Shown piece by piece: positions 8,024-16,127 of a stretch of 64,000 nucleotides of DNA (position 1 is its first letter; every line of letters begins with the position of its first letter). Made by a program: the position numbers and the translations under genes. Source of the DNA: Bacteroidota bacterium (GTDB taxonomy: Bacteria; Bacteroidota; Bacteroidia; Chitinophagales; Chitinophagaceae); NCBI GenBank assembly GCA_018266455.1, contig JAFEAJ010000008.1, positions 124,001-188,000 on the forward strand, in the 5' to 3' direction. A model generated the notes under the pieces. That model did not search any database. It worked only from the letters and a program-made list of their open reading frames with translations, and was not told where the DNA came from.

Positions 8024-9889
8024 CTACTTCCCAAATAGTTGTTCCAGGTAATCTTTATTGAACTCAATATAAGTAGGCTTTCCGTTTGCCGTAACATTGG
8101 GTTGTGCGCAATTAAATAGCTGTTCGGTTAATGTTTGCATTTCTTTTTCGGAAAGGAATGTTCCCGGTTTAATGGAATGTTGCCATGCCATTGACCTTAT
8201 TAATTTTTCCCGCTTCGAAAACTTTATGTCGCTGCTGAAATGCTTGAACTGTTCCAGTAAGTTTTCAATAGAAGATTTTTCATTGCCCTGCTGCATATCA
8301 GCCGGCGTGCCTTCCACAAGAAAAGCATCTTTTCCGAATGGCCCAATCAAATAACCAAGCTCATTCAAATCATTTATTAAATCGTTCAATAATGTTGCAT
8401 CCTGCGATGACAAATTGATTGTTGCCGGGAACAAGCTTCTTTGTGAAGCAATTGCTTTTCCATGCGAAGCAGCAATATATCTTTCATATAAAACCCGCTC
8501 GTGCGCCAATTGCTGGCTTATTAAAATAAACCCGCGATTGGTGGATGCTATGATGTATGAATTATGGATTTGCAAAAGCCCTATGCCGGGAAGCAATTCC
8601 AGCGGCGCTGATTTATAGCTAACAACTGGTTGCTGATAATCTAAATCCCTCTCTTGTTGATTGCCAACTGCCAAGCCCCGGCTCCCGGTTTCCAGCTTCG
8701 GGCCTTCATACAAGTCTTTCCAGTGCTTCAGCTCGCTTTTATTTTCGCGCTCAATAAAATGTGCCTGGTTTTTCTGGGTGAATGTTTTGTATAATGAAGA
8801 AGATACGGCTTCAGATTTCTTTTCTTCAGTGAATGGCTTGTTGATCGCGTCTAATTGCTGAATAGCAGGGTCAAGGTCAAAATCCAAAGTAGGCGTAATG
8901 CTGAATTGGGCAAGCGCATGTTTTACTGCAGCATGCACAAATGCATACACAATCTTTTCGTCTTCGAATTTTATTTCCTGCTTGGTTGGGTGGACATTGA
9001 TATCTAACTGTGCCGGGTCCAGATCAATAAAAAGGGCATACAACGGGAAACTGTCGGCAGGAATCATCTGCTGGTAGGCGCTCATCACCGCATGGTTAAG
9101 ATAAGCGCTTTTAATGAAACGGTTGTTCACAAAAAAATACTGGTCGCCCCTGGTTTTCTTTGCTGCTTCTGGCTTTCCAACAAAACCGAAAATGTTCATA
9201 TAATCTGTGCTCTCCTGAACGGATACTAATTTTGCGTTCAGGTTATCGCCAAAGACCTGAACAATGCGCTGTTTTAATGTCCCCTTCTCCAGGTGAAAAA
9301 TTTCCTGCCGGTTGCTGGTTACAGAAAAGAAAATTTCAGGAAAAGACAATGCCACGCGGATGAATTCATCAATAATATGGCGCATTTCCGCAGCGTTGCT
9401 CTTTAAAAAATTTCTCCTTGCCGGTACATTGAAGAACAAATTCTTCATCGCAATGCTGGTCCCGCCGGGAGCAGCAACAGGTTCTTGTTTCTTTACAATG
9501 CTGTTCTCCACTTCAATAAAAGTTCCTGTATCAGCATCCTGGGTTTTTGTTTTTAGTTCCACCTGTGCAACAGCAGCAATTGAAGCAAGGGCTTCGCCAC
9601 GGAAGCCCATGGTTTTTATATGAAAGAGGTCTTCGATGTTCCTGATCTTTGAGGTAGCATGCCGCTCAAATGCCATGCGTGCATCCGTTTCGCTCATTCC
9701 TTTTCCGTTATCAATAACCTGTACCAATGCTTTTCCCGCATCGCCGATGATCAGCCTGATTTCTGTAGCGCCTGCGTCTACTGCGTTTTCCAGCAATTCC
9801 TTCACTGCGCTTGCCGGCCGCTGTATCACTTCTCCGGCTGCGATCTGGTTCGCAATGTTATCGGGCAACAATTGAATAATATCTGGCAA
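8024..9889 (-). CDS. mutL: DNA mismatch repair protein MutL
   Basis: 621 aa. The GHKL ATPase N-terminus is clear: VIQRPASAVKELLENAVDAG, VIDNGKGMSETDARMAFERHATSKI and GFRGEALASIAAV. The transducer domain follows (DINVHPTKQEIKFEDE). MutL couples MutS mismatch recognition to strand removal. The C-terminal dimerisation domain is present, but the endonuclease motif DQHA(x)2E(x)4E reads SQQLAHERVLYE, with the Asp, the His and the Ala of DQHA replaced, and ACHxA reads MAWQHSIK, so nuclease activity is doubtful. The start is TTG (9887-9889): it gives the family N-terminus PDIIQLLPDNIANQIAAGEV, and the frame upstream reaches a stop without an ATG. Confidence 0.95.
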   Translation of the reverse strand: MPDIIQLLPDNIANQIAAGEVIQRPASAVKELLENAVDAGATEIRLIIGDAGKALVQVIDNGKGMSETDARMAFERHATSKIRNIEDLFHIKTMGFRGEALASIAAVAQVELKTKTQDADTGTFIEVENSIVKKQEPVAAPGGTSIAMKNLFFNVPARRNFLKSNAAEMRHIIDEFIRVALSFPEIFFSVTSNRQEIFHLEKGTLKQRIVQVFGDNLNAKLVSVQESTDYMNIFGFVGKPEAAKKTRGDQYFFVNNRFIKSAYLNHAVMSAYQQMIPADSFPLYALFIDLDPAQLDINVHPTKQEIKFEDEKIVYAFVHAAVKHALAQFSITPTLDFDLDPAIQQLDAINKPFTEEKKSEAVSSSLYKTFTQKNQAHFIERENKSELKHWKDLYEGPKLETGSRGLAVGNQQERDLDYQQPVVSYKSAPLELLPGIGLLQIHNSYIIASTNRGFILISQQLAHERVLYERYIAASHGKAIASQRSLFPATINLSSQDATLLNDLINDLNELGYLIGPFGKDAFLVEGTPADMQQGNEKSSIENLLEQFKHFSSDIKFSKREKLIRSMAWQHSIKPGTFLSEKEMQTLTEQLFNCAQPNVTANGKPTYIEFNKDYLEQLFGK

Positions 9890-10105
9890 TTCTGTCTTAA
9901 TTTGTGCTGCAATTTAGTGCTAATTAACGGCAGTCTGCATCTAATCTATTTGCTTTATTATTCACCGTAGATATTTCTGCTGCTGAGGTTTTTTCCGCTG
10001 GCCCTCGGGGCTAATTTGCGCTAATACATACTATTTGCCAATTATTCGGGCCCTTGTTTTTTATTTTTTTTGTATGCTGTTCTTGTAAAAAATTTTGTGT
10101 TGCTA

Positions 10106-13036
10106 ATGAAAAATTTTTTTGCGGTATTAATTTCCTGCGCTGTTTTGGCGCCATCTTTCGCACAGTTTCATTCAAACCTTCCGGCAGGCAAATGGGTAGA
10201 TAGTGTTTTCAAAACTTTAAGCGATGAACAAAAGATTGCCCAGTTGATTGTAGTGCGATTGTCCTCCATTGATCCCCGCACAAGATCAGTTACTTTTTAT
10301 AGCAAAGATGTTGAAGATGCCGTGCGCAAGTACAATATTGGCGGCATTTGCCTGTTCCAGGGCGGTCCGGTAACACAGGCACAGTACATCAATTACTTTC
10401 AAAATATTGCAAAAACGCCCATCATGATCTGCATTGATGCCGAGAATGGAGTGGGCATGCGCATGGACAGCGTTCTGGGGCTGCCACGCCAAATGATGCT
10501 TGGCGCTGTTCAGGACCCGCAGCTTATTTACGATTATGGCAGGATTGTCGGTGAACAATGTAAACGGATGGGCATTACGGTTAACTATGCGCCCGTGGTC
10601 GATATCAATAATAACCCCGATAACCCGGTTATCAACGACCGTTCATTTGGCGAAGACAAATACAAAGCAGCTCAATATGGCCTGGAATACATGAAGGCGT
10701 TGCAGGATGTAGGCGTGATGGCCTGCGCCAAGCATTTCCCAGGCCACGGCGATGTGGCTGTTGATTCACATCTTGACTTGCCTGTAATTGACAAAACAAT
10801 CAGGCAGTTGGATACGCTCGAATTATACCCCTTCAAAAAATTATTTGACGCAGGATGTGCAAGTGTGATGGTTGCTCATTTGTATATTCCTGCCATTGAC
10901 AATACCCTTAATCTTGCCACTTCGCTTTCATATAAAAATGTTACTAAGCTTTTGCGAAAGAAATTAAAATTCAAAGGCATCAGCTTTACCGATGCGCTCG
11001 AAATGAAAGGCGTCGCAAAATATTTCCCTGTTGGCGAATCGGCCGTGCAATCGCTGGTAGCAGGCAATGATATGCTTTGCCTTCCGGGCAATGTGGACAC
11101 GGTGGTGATGAAAATAAAAGAAGCGATCAGTGAAAGAAAATTAAAATGGAAAGATATCAATGAACATGTAAAAAGAGTGCTGCTGGCAAAATATACTTAT
11201 GGGCTCGCGAACAGGCAACCGGTAAAATTTGACTCTTTAGCAGAGGACCTGAATAAAGAAGTGCATGACATGCGAAAAAGAGTGGCGGAAGATGCGCTCA
11301 CTTTGTTGCATAATAATGATGAAGGGATATTTCCTTTGCATGCAGCACCTGGCAGAAAAATAGCTTATGTAGGTATTGGGCTGAATGCAGAAAATGAATT
11401 TGCCCGCCGCATGTACAGCGACTATAACGCACATGTTTATTATTTCGATTATTCGCTCGATAGCCTGAAAGCGGCAGCAATGCTGGAATTGCTGAAAGGC
11501 CGCTATGATGCAGTAGTCATCGGCCTGCACAACTATCACCGTTTCCCTGCAAATAATTTTGGTGTGAGCAAAGCGGCGCTGTGGTTATTGAACGGTTTGC
11601 AGCAACAAAACAAATGCCTGACACTTGTATTTGGCAATCCTTATATCATAAAAAACTTTTGCGATGCAAAAACGCTGATTGCCTGTTATGAAGATGATGA
11701 CATCACAGAAGGTGTGGCGGCAGATTTGCTCAACGGAAAATTTTCTGCAAAAGGGAAATTGCCAGTTACGGTTTGCAACAACTTAAAATTTGGTGATGGG
11801 GTCCTTCCTGAAAGCGGGCTGCTGCCAATAGCTCCTGCCTCAACAGAAGGTTTCAACACAGGCAAGCTGCGGGTAATCGATTCTATCTGCAAAGCTGCAA
11901 TTATAAAAGAAGCTTTCCCTGGATGCGTGGTGCTGGTGGCAAAAAACGGCCATGTGGTTTATGATAAAGCGTTCGGTTACCTTTCCTATGAAAATAAAGA
12001 ACATGTTTACCCGCAAACCATTTACGACCTCGCCTCTGTTACGAAAATTTGTGCTACAACAATGGCTGTGATGAAATTATACGATCAGGGGAAATTAGAC
12101 TTGCATAAAACATTGGGCGATTACCTGCCATGGGCTAGGGGAACGAATAAAGACTCACTAAAAATATGGGACGTGCTGTTGCACCAGGCAGGGCTAAAAG
12201 CTTTTATCCCATTCTATAAAGAAACAATCGACACTGCACATGGCGGGAGCCCATTGCCATCTATTTATTCTACCAATGCCGATAGCCTGCATTGCGTGCG
12301 TGTTGCCGAACATTTATATATGCGCAGCGATTGGCTCGATACTATTGATGAGCGCATTCTCACGAGTGATGTACTGCCTTACAAGAAATATATTTATAGC
12401 GACAACGATTTTATTTTCATGGGGAAAGTTGTTGAAGCCATTACGGGCATGCCGCTTGATGAATATGTGAAAAAAACTTTTTACATGCCATTAAGAATGA
12501 ATACGACAGGGTTCTTTCCCAGGCTTTATTTTCCATTATACCGAATAGCACCAACAGAAAATGAACAAATTTTCAGGAAGCAGTTAATAAGAGGCGATGT
12601 GCACGACCCCGGTGCGGCGATGTTTGGCGGGGTCGCCGGGCATGCTGGCTTATTCAGTGATGCGTATGACCTGGCTGTGCTGGAGCAGATGTTGCTGAAT
12701 GGCGGTGTGATCAATGGCATTCGATTTTTAAAGAGCTCGACAATCGATTTTTTTACCGGCTACCACAGCGATATCAGCCGCCGCGGTTTGGGCTTCGACA
12801 AGCCTGAAAAAAATAATACAGAACTGAAAGAACCTTATCCCTGTGCTTCCGCTTCACCACAAACTTTTGGGCACACCGGGTTTACCGGCACCTGCGTTTG
12901 GGCAGACCCTAAATACAATCTGATCTTCATCTTCCTTTCTAACCGGGTGAACCCAACGAGCGAGAACCCCAAAATTTCTACCTTGAGCGTAAGGAGCGGC
13001 ATTATGGAAGCGATATATAAGGCCATGGGCATGTAG
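10106..13036 (+). CDS. Glycoside hydrolase family 3 (beta-N-acetylhexosaminidase-like) fused to a beta-lactamase-type serine hydrolase
   Basis: 976 aa from the ATG at 10106, which directly begins a signal peptide (hydrophobic core, then APSFAQ); an earlier in-frame ATG at 10070 would put 12 residues in front of it. Residues about 40-380 are a GH3 NagZ-type barrel with ACAKHFPGHGDVAVDSHLDLP, the His-containing general acid/base loop, and the nucleophile region SFTDALEMKGV. A GH3 C-terminal domain follows. Residues about 590-976 are a class C beta-lactamase/DD-peptidase-like domain with SxxK as SVTK, YSDND as the Tyr motif, and HTGFTG in place of KTG. The two activities suggest exported peptidoglycan processing or recycling. 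Confidence 0.9.
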   Translation: MKNFFAVLISCAVLAPSFAQFHSNLPAGKWVDSVFKTLSDEQKIAQLIVVRLSSIDPRTRSVTFYSKDVEDAVRKYNIGGICLFQGGPVTQAQYINYFQNIAKTPIMICIDAENGVGMRMDSVLGLPRQMMLGAVQDPQLIYDYGRIVGEQCKRMGITVNYAPVVDINNNPDNPVINDRSFGEDKYKAAQYGLEYMKALQDVGVMACAKHFPGHGDVAVDSHLDLPVIDKTIRQLDTLELYPFKKLFDAGCASVMVAHLYIPAIDNTLNLATSLSYKNVTKLLRKKLKFKGISFTDALEMKGVAKYFPVGESAVQSLVAGNDMLCLPGNVDTVVMKIKEAISERKLKWKDINEHVKRVLLAKYTYGLANRQPVKFDSLAEDLNKEVHDMRKRVAEDALTLLHNNDEGIFPLHAAPGRKIAYVGIGLNAENEFARRMYSDYNAHVYYFDYSLDSLKAAAMLELLKGRYDAVVIGLHNYHRFPANNFGVSKAALWLLNGLQQQNKCLTLVFGNPYIIKNFCDAKTLIACYEDDDITEGVAADLLNGKFSAKGKLPVTVCNNLKFGDGVLPESGLLPIAPASTEGFNTGKLRVIDSICKAAIIKEAFPGCVVLVAKNGHVVYDKAFGYLSYENKEHVYPQTIYDLASVTKICATTMAVMKLYDQGKLDLHKTLGDYLPWARGTNKDSLKIWDVLLHQAGLKAFIPFYKETIDTAHGGSPLPSIYSTNADSLHCVRVAEHLYMRSDWLDTIDERILTSDVLPYKKYIYSDNDFIFMGKVVEAITGMPLDEYVKKTFYMPLRMNTTGFFPRLYFPLYRIAPTENEQIFRKQLIRGDVHDPGAAMFGGVAGHAGLFSDAYDLAVLEQMLLNGGVINGIRFLKSSTIDFFTGYHSDISRRGLGFDKPEKNNTELKEPYPCASASPQTFGHTGFTGTCVWADPKYNLIFIFLSNRVNPTSENPKISTLSVRSGIMEAIYKAMGM

Positions 13037-13300
13037 CAAATCGAGCACAACATGATAAGGGCCTATTTAATGTAAGGCCACTGCCTACAAAAGTTCCCGA
13101 GAAACTCCAGGGAATGATGAGGTTTTCAGCCAATGAAGACAAACAGGAAAGCACGTATAAAAAATATTTTTATGGTTACCTGGGCGCCCATACTGTTTAC
13201 AAGAAAGTTGCCCGGCGTGATTTCGCAGAAGATTGCCTTTGCATCCAATATCGATCTTATCAAATTTATTATTGAACAGCGAATGCCAGCGGCAAAATAC

Positions 13301-13326
13301 AAAAAGGCCCTTTTATAAGGCCTTTT
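13301..13326 (-). terminator. Terminator of the initiator tRNA gene
   Basis: Arms AAAAGGCC (13302-13309) and GGCCTTTT (13319-13326). Read on the minus strand, the hairpin ends in a T-run 8 bp after the tRNA 3' end. The region 13037-13300 between the GH3 gene and this hairpin holds no gene I can support. Confidence 0.75.
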
Positions 13327-13333
13327 CCGGGAG

Positions 13334-13405
<72 letters not shown>

Positions 13406-13416
13406 ATGTAGGGCTG

Positions 13417-13448
13417 CAAAGGTAAGGCTGAACTAATTAACAGCCAAA
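13417..13448 (-). promoter_or_regulatory. Bacteroidota promoter for tRNA-fMet
   Basis: On the minus strand, TTTG (13448-13445), 20 bp and TACCTTTG (13424-13417) match the Bacteroidota -33/-7 consensus TTTG-N20-TAnnTTTG exactly. The predicted start point lies a few bases before the tRNA 5' end at 13405. Confidence 0.8.
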
Positions 13449-13461
13449 GATTTTCTTTAGC

Positions 13462-13469
13462 TACCTTTG
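13462..13469 (+). promoter_or_regulatory. Putative -7 element TACCTTTG of era
   Basis: TACCTTTG matches TAnnTTTG and ends 8 bp before the era ATG at 13478, so the transcript would have almost no leader. No -33 TTTG is visible at the right distance. It stands back to back with the tRNA promoter. Confidence 0.4.
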
Positions 13470-13477
13470 CCGCGCTC

Positions 13478-14344
13478 ATGAAAACCGGTTTCGTCAGCAT
13501 ATTCGGAAAGCCTAATGCAGGCAAAAGCACGCTGCTCAATACTTTGTTGGGCGAGAAGCTGGCAATTGTATCACATAAGGTGCAAACAACCAGGCACCGT
13601 ATAAAGGGGATCCTAACAGAAAAAGATTACCAAATTGTTTTTTCAGACACACCTGGTATTATTGAGCCGAAATATAAGCTGCATGAAAAAATGATGCTGT
13701 CAGTTAAAAGTTCTATTGAAGATGCGGACGTTTGTTTGCTGATGCTGGATGCAAACGATGCTTTGGAAGAGAATGATAAATTATTCGATTCACTGAAATT
13801 AAAAACGCCTGCGCTTGTTGTGCTAAATAAAATAGACAAAACGCCGGAAGAAAAATTGAAAGAAGCTGTTTTGTTTTTTAAAAACAAACCCTATTGCAGC
13901 AAAGTCATTGGCATTTCTGCGAAAAAGGGTTTGTGTGTTGACAAGCTGATTGAAACATTATTGTATTATCTTCCTGAAGGCGAACCCTTTTTTGAAGGCA
14001 ATGAGATAACTGATTTGTCAACCAAATTTTTTGTAGCAGAAATCATCCGTGAAAAAATTTTTCTTTTTTATGAAGAAGAAATCCCTTATCACGCCACTGT
14101 TGTAGTGCAGGAATTCAAAGAAAAAGAAACCCTTACCAAAATTCGGGCAGATATTGTTGTTCAGCGCGAAACGCAAAAAGGCATCATGCTTGGCGAAGCG
14201 GGCAAAATGATAAAAAAACTTGGCACACAGTCAAGAATGGAAATAGAAAAATTTTTAAACAGGAAAGTATTTCTTGAGTTGTTTGTAAAAGTGCGCCCAA
14301 AATGGCGCGAAGATGAATTGTATTTAAAAGAATATGGATATTGA
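13478..14344 (+). CDS. era: GTPase Era
   Basis: 288 aa. The GTPase domain shows G1 GKPNAGKSTL (residues 8-17), the switch I region HKVQTTRHRIKG, G3 DTPG, and G4 NKID. The C-terminal KH RNA-binding domain carries ILGEAGKMIKKLGTQSR-type residues (here GIMLGEAGKMIKKLG). Era binds the 3' end of 16S rRNA and helps assemble the 30S subunit. Length is normal. It is followed 65 bp later by der, a second ribosome-assembly GTPase, in the same direction. Confidence 0.97.
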   Translation: MKTGFVSIFGKPNAGKSTLLNTLLGEKLAIVSHKVQTTRHRIKGILTEKDYQIVFSDTPGIIEPKYKLHEKMMLSVKSSIEDADVCLLMLDANDALEENDKLFDSLKLKTPALVVLNKIDKTPEEKLKEAVLFFKNKPYCSKVIGISAKKGLCVDKLIETLLYYLPEGEPFFEGNEITDLSTKFFVAEIIREKIFLFYEEEIPYHATVVVQEFKEKETLTKIRADIVVQRETQKGIMLGEAGKMIKKLGTQSRMEIEKFLNRKVFLELFVKVRPKWREDELYLKEYGY

Positions 14345-14409
14345 ACTCCTTTCCTCTTAGCAGGGTCAGGGAAATTATCAAATATTAAAATCTCCTTTAG
14401 GAGCCGGGC

Positions 14410-15723
14410 ATGAGTTTTACAGTAGCCATTGTTGGAAGGCCAAATGTAGGCAAAAGCACATTTTTTAACCGCTTGCTGGAGCAGCGCAAAGCCATTGTTG
14501 ATGATGTGAGCGGCGTTACACGCGACAGGCAATATGGGATGACAGATTGGAATGGCAAAACCTTCAACGTAATTGACACCGGGGGGTTTGTGCCTAAAAG
14601 CGAAGATGTGTTTGAGCGTGAAATAAAAAAACAGGTGCTTATTGCCGTTGAAGAGGCAAATGCAATTGTTTTTCTGGTGGACGTTTCAACGGGCATCACT
14701 GATCTTGATGAAGCCATGGCCGATGTGCTCCGCCGTTCAACCAAGCCCGTTTTATTAGCTGTTAATAAAGTCGACAATAATGACCGGTTGCTGGAGGCCA
14801 CAGAGTTTTACAGCCTGGGCTTTGATCAGATCTTTTTTATCTCGGCTATCACAGGGAGCGGCACCGGCGAATTGTTGGATGCGCTGACCTCCCTGATAAC
14901 CGATAAGGACACTGCATCGCTGGACAAGGAATCACAGCTCCCTAAATTTGCTATTATTGGCCAGCCGAACACGGGCAAATCATCTTTATTAAATGCATTG
15001 GTTGGGCAGGAAAGAACCATCGTGAGCAGTATTGCCGGCACTACAAGGGACACTATTCATACACATTATAAATTGTACAACAAAGAATTTATATTGATAG
15101 ACACTGCCGGCATCAGGCGAAAAGCCAAAGTGCATGAAGACCTCGAGTTCTATTCTGTTATCAGGGCTATCAATGCAATGGATGAGGCCGATGTTTGCAT
15201 GCTGATGATCGATGCCGGGAAAGGGATTGCCGCCCAGGACCTGAGCATCTTTTCTCTGGCAGCAAAAAAAGGGAAAGGAATTGTGGTGCTGGTCAATAAA
15301 TGGGACCTTATCAAAAAAGAAACGAACACCGCTAAAGAATATGAAAAAGAATTGAAGAAAAGGCTGGCCCCATTTACTGACGTGCCAGTGCTATTTATTT
15401 CCGCAACGGAAAAGACTCGGATATTTAAAGCCATTGAAACAGCGCTGGAAGTATATGATAACCGCCTGCGAAAAATCCCCACATCACAACTGAATGAAGT
15501 GATGCTAAAAGCAGTTGAGCTGTTTCATGCGCCGGTCGTCCGCGGTTACCCGGTCAAAATAAAATATGTTTCGCAACTTCCTACGGCTGTACCTTCCTTT
15601 GCTTTTTTCTGCAATTTCCCGGATGATATAAAAAAACCCTACAAAAACTATCTTGAAAACCAATTGAGGCAGCATTTCAATTTTAAAGGCGTTCCTATAA
15701 GGCTGTTTTTCCGTAAGAAATAA
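14410..15723 (+). CDS. der: Ribosome-assembly GTPase Der (EngA)
   Basis: 437 aa with two consecutive GTPase domains, the hallmark of this family. G1a is GRPNVGKSTFFNRL (residues 8-21) with DTGG and NKVD. G1b is GQPNTGKSSLLNAL with DTAGIRRKAKV and NKWD. The C-terminal KH-like domain closes with GVPIRLFFRKK, as in other Der proteins. It acts in late 50S maturation. It lies just behind era on the same strand, and the two are probably co-transcribed. Confidence 0.97.
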   Translation: MSFTVAIVGRPNVGKSTFFNRLLEQRKAIVDDVSGVTRDRQYGMTDWNGKTFNVIDTGGFVPKSEDVFEREIKKQVLIAVEEANAIVFLVDVSTGITDLDEAMADVLRRSTKPVLLAVNKVDNNDRLLEATEFYSLGFDQIFFISAITGSGTGELLDALTSLITDKDTASLDKESQLPKFAIIGQPNTGKSSLLNALVGQERTIVSSIAGTTRDTIHTHYKLYNKEFILIDTAGIRRKAKVHEDLEFYSVIRAINAMDEADVCMLMIDAGKGIAAQDLSIFSLAAKKGKGIVVLVNKWDLIKKETNTAKEYEKELKKRLAPFTDVPVLFISATEKTRIFKAIETALEVYDNRLRKIPTSQLNEVMLKAVELFHAPVVRGYPVKIKYVSQLPTAVPSFAFFCNFPDDIKKPYKNYLENQLRQHFNFKGVPIRLFFRKK

Positions 15724-15937
15724 ATTGATGCCCAGGCATTTGCTTTGGCAACTTGCGCCAAAGCACTTTCTGCCCACATTAAAGCTGTATCGTTCATTTC
15801 CCCCATCGGCTCCCCGTTTTATCGAGCTGTTTAGTACCCAAATTCATCTACCACCAAAATGGTATTATGTAGGTTATCGTTCTTTATTACCTTTCATTTT
15901 CGCAAAACAAACTTTATAAATAATAAACCTGATCGCT

Positions 15938-16048
15938 ATGCCAAAAAATCTACCTGGGCCACCAAAGCTTTTTGCCGGATGGTTCCTTCAAAAAGCCCCT
16001 CCGCTCCATTGTTACGATCTGCTAGTAAATGTTTTATATTCTGCATGA
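15938..16048 (+). pseudogene. Possible remnant of a permease-prefix-domain (FtsX-like transporter) gene
   Basis: Within the 404-bp gap 15724-16127, an ATG frame gives 36 residues starting MPKNLPGPPKLFAGWFLQ before a stop. The opening (x-PxPP-x-A-x-x-FL-x-W type) resembles the permease prefix domain that begins a class of Bacteroidota FtsX-like transporters, but the downstream permease is absent. It may be debris from a deleted gene or chance. The rest of the gap shows no gene. Confidence 0.3.
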
Positions 16049-16127
16049 AGGCACTTTTGCCGGTTAATATATTAGCCGGTCGCTTCATTATGGTCAATTC
16101 TGCTCCTAACATTTAAAATTCAAGTTT

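Noticed and set aside
13051..13275. Open frame on the plus strand ending MMRFSANEDKQESTYKK then KYFYGYLGAHTVYKKVARRDF and a stop
   Set aside because: About 70 residues are open and partly gene-like, but no family is recognised, no start or promoter is clear, and the stretch overlaps nothing that would need it; chance is as likely.
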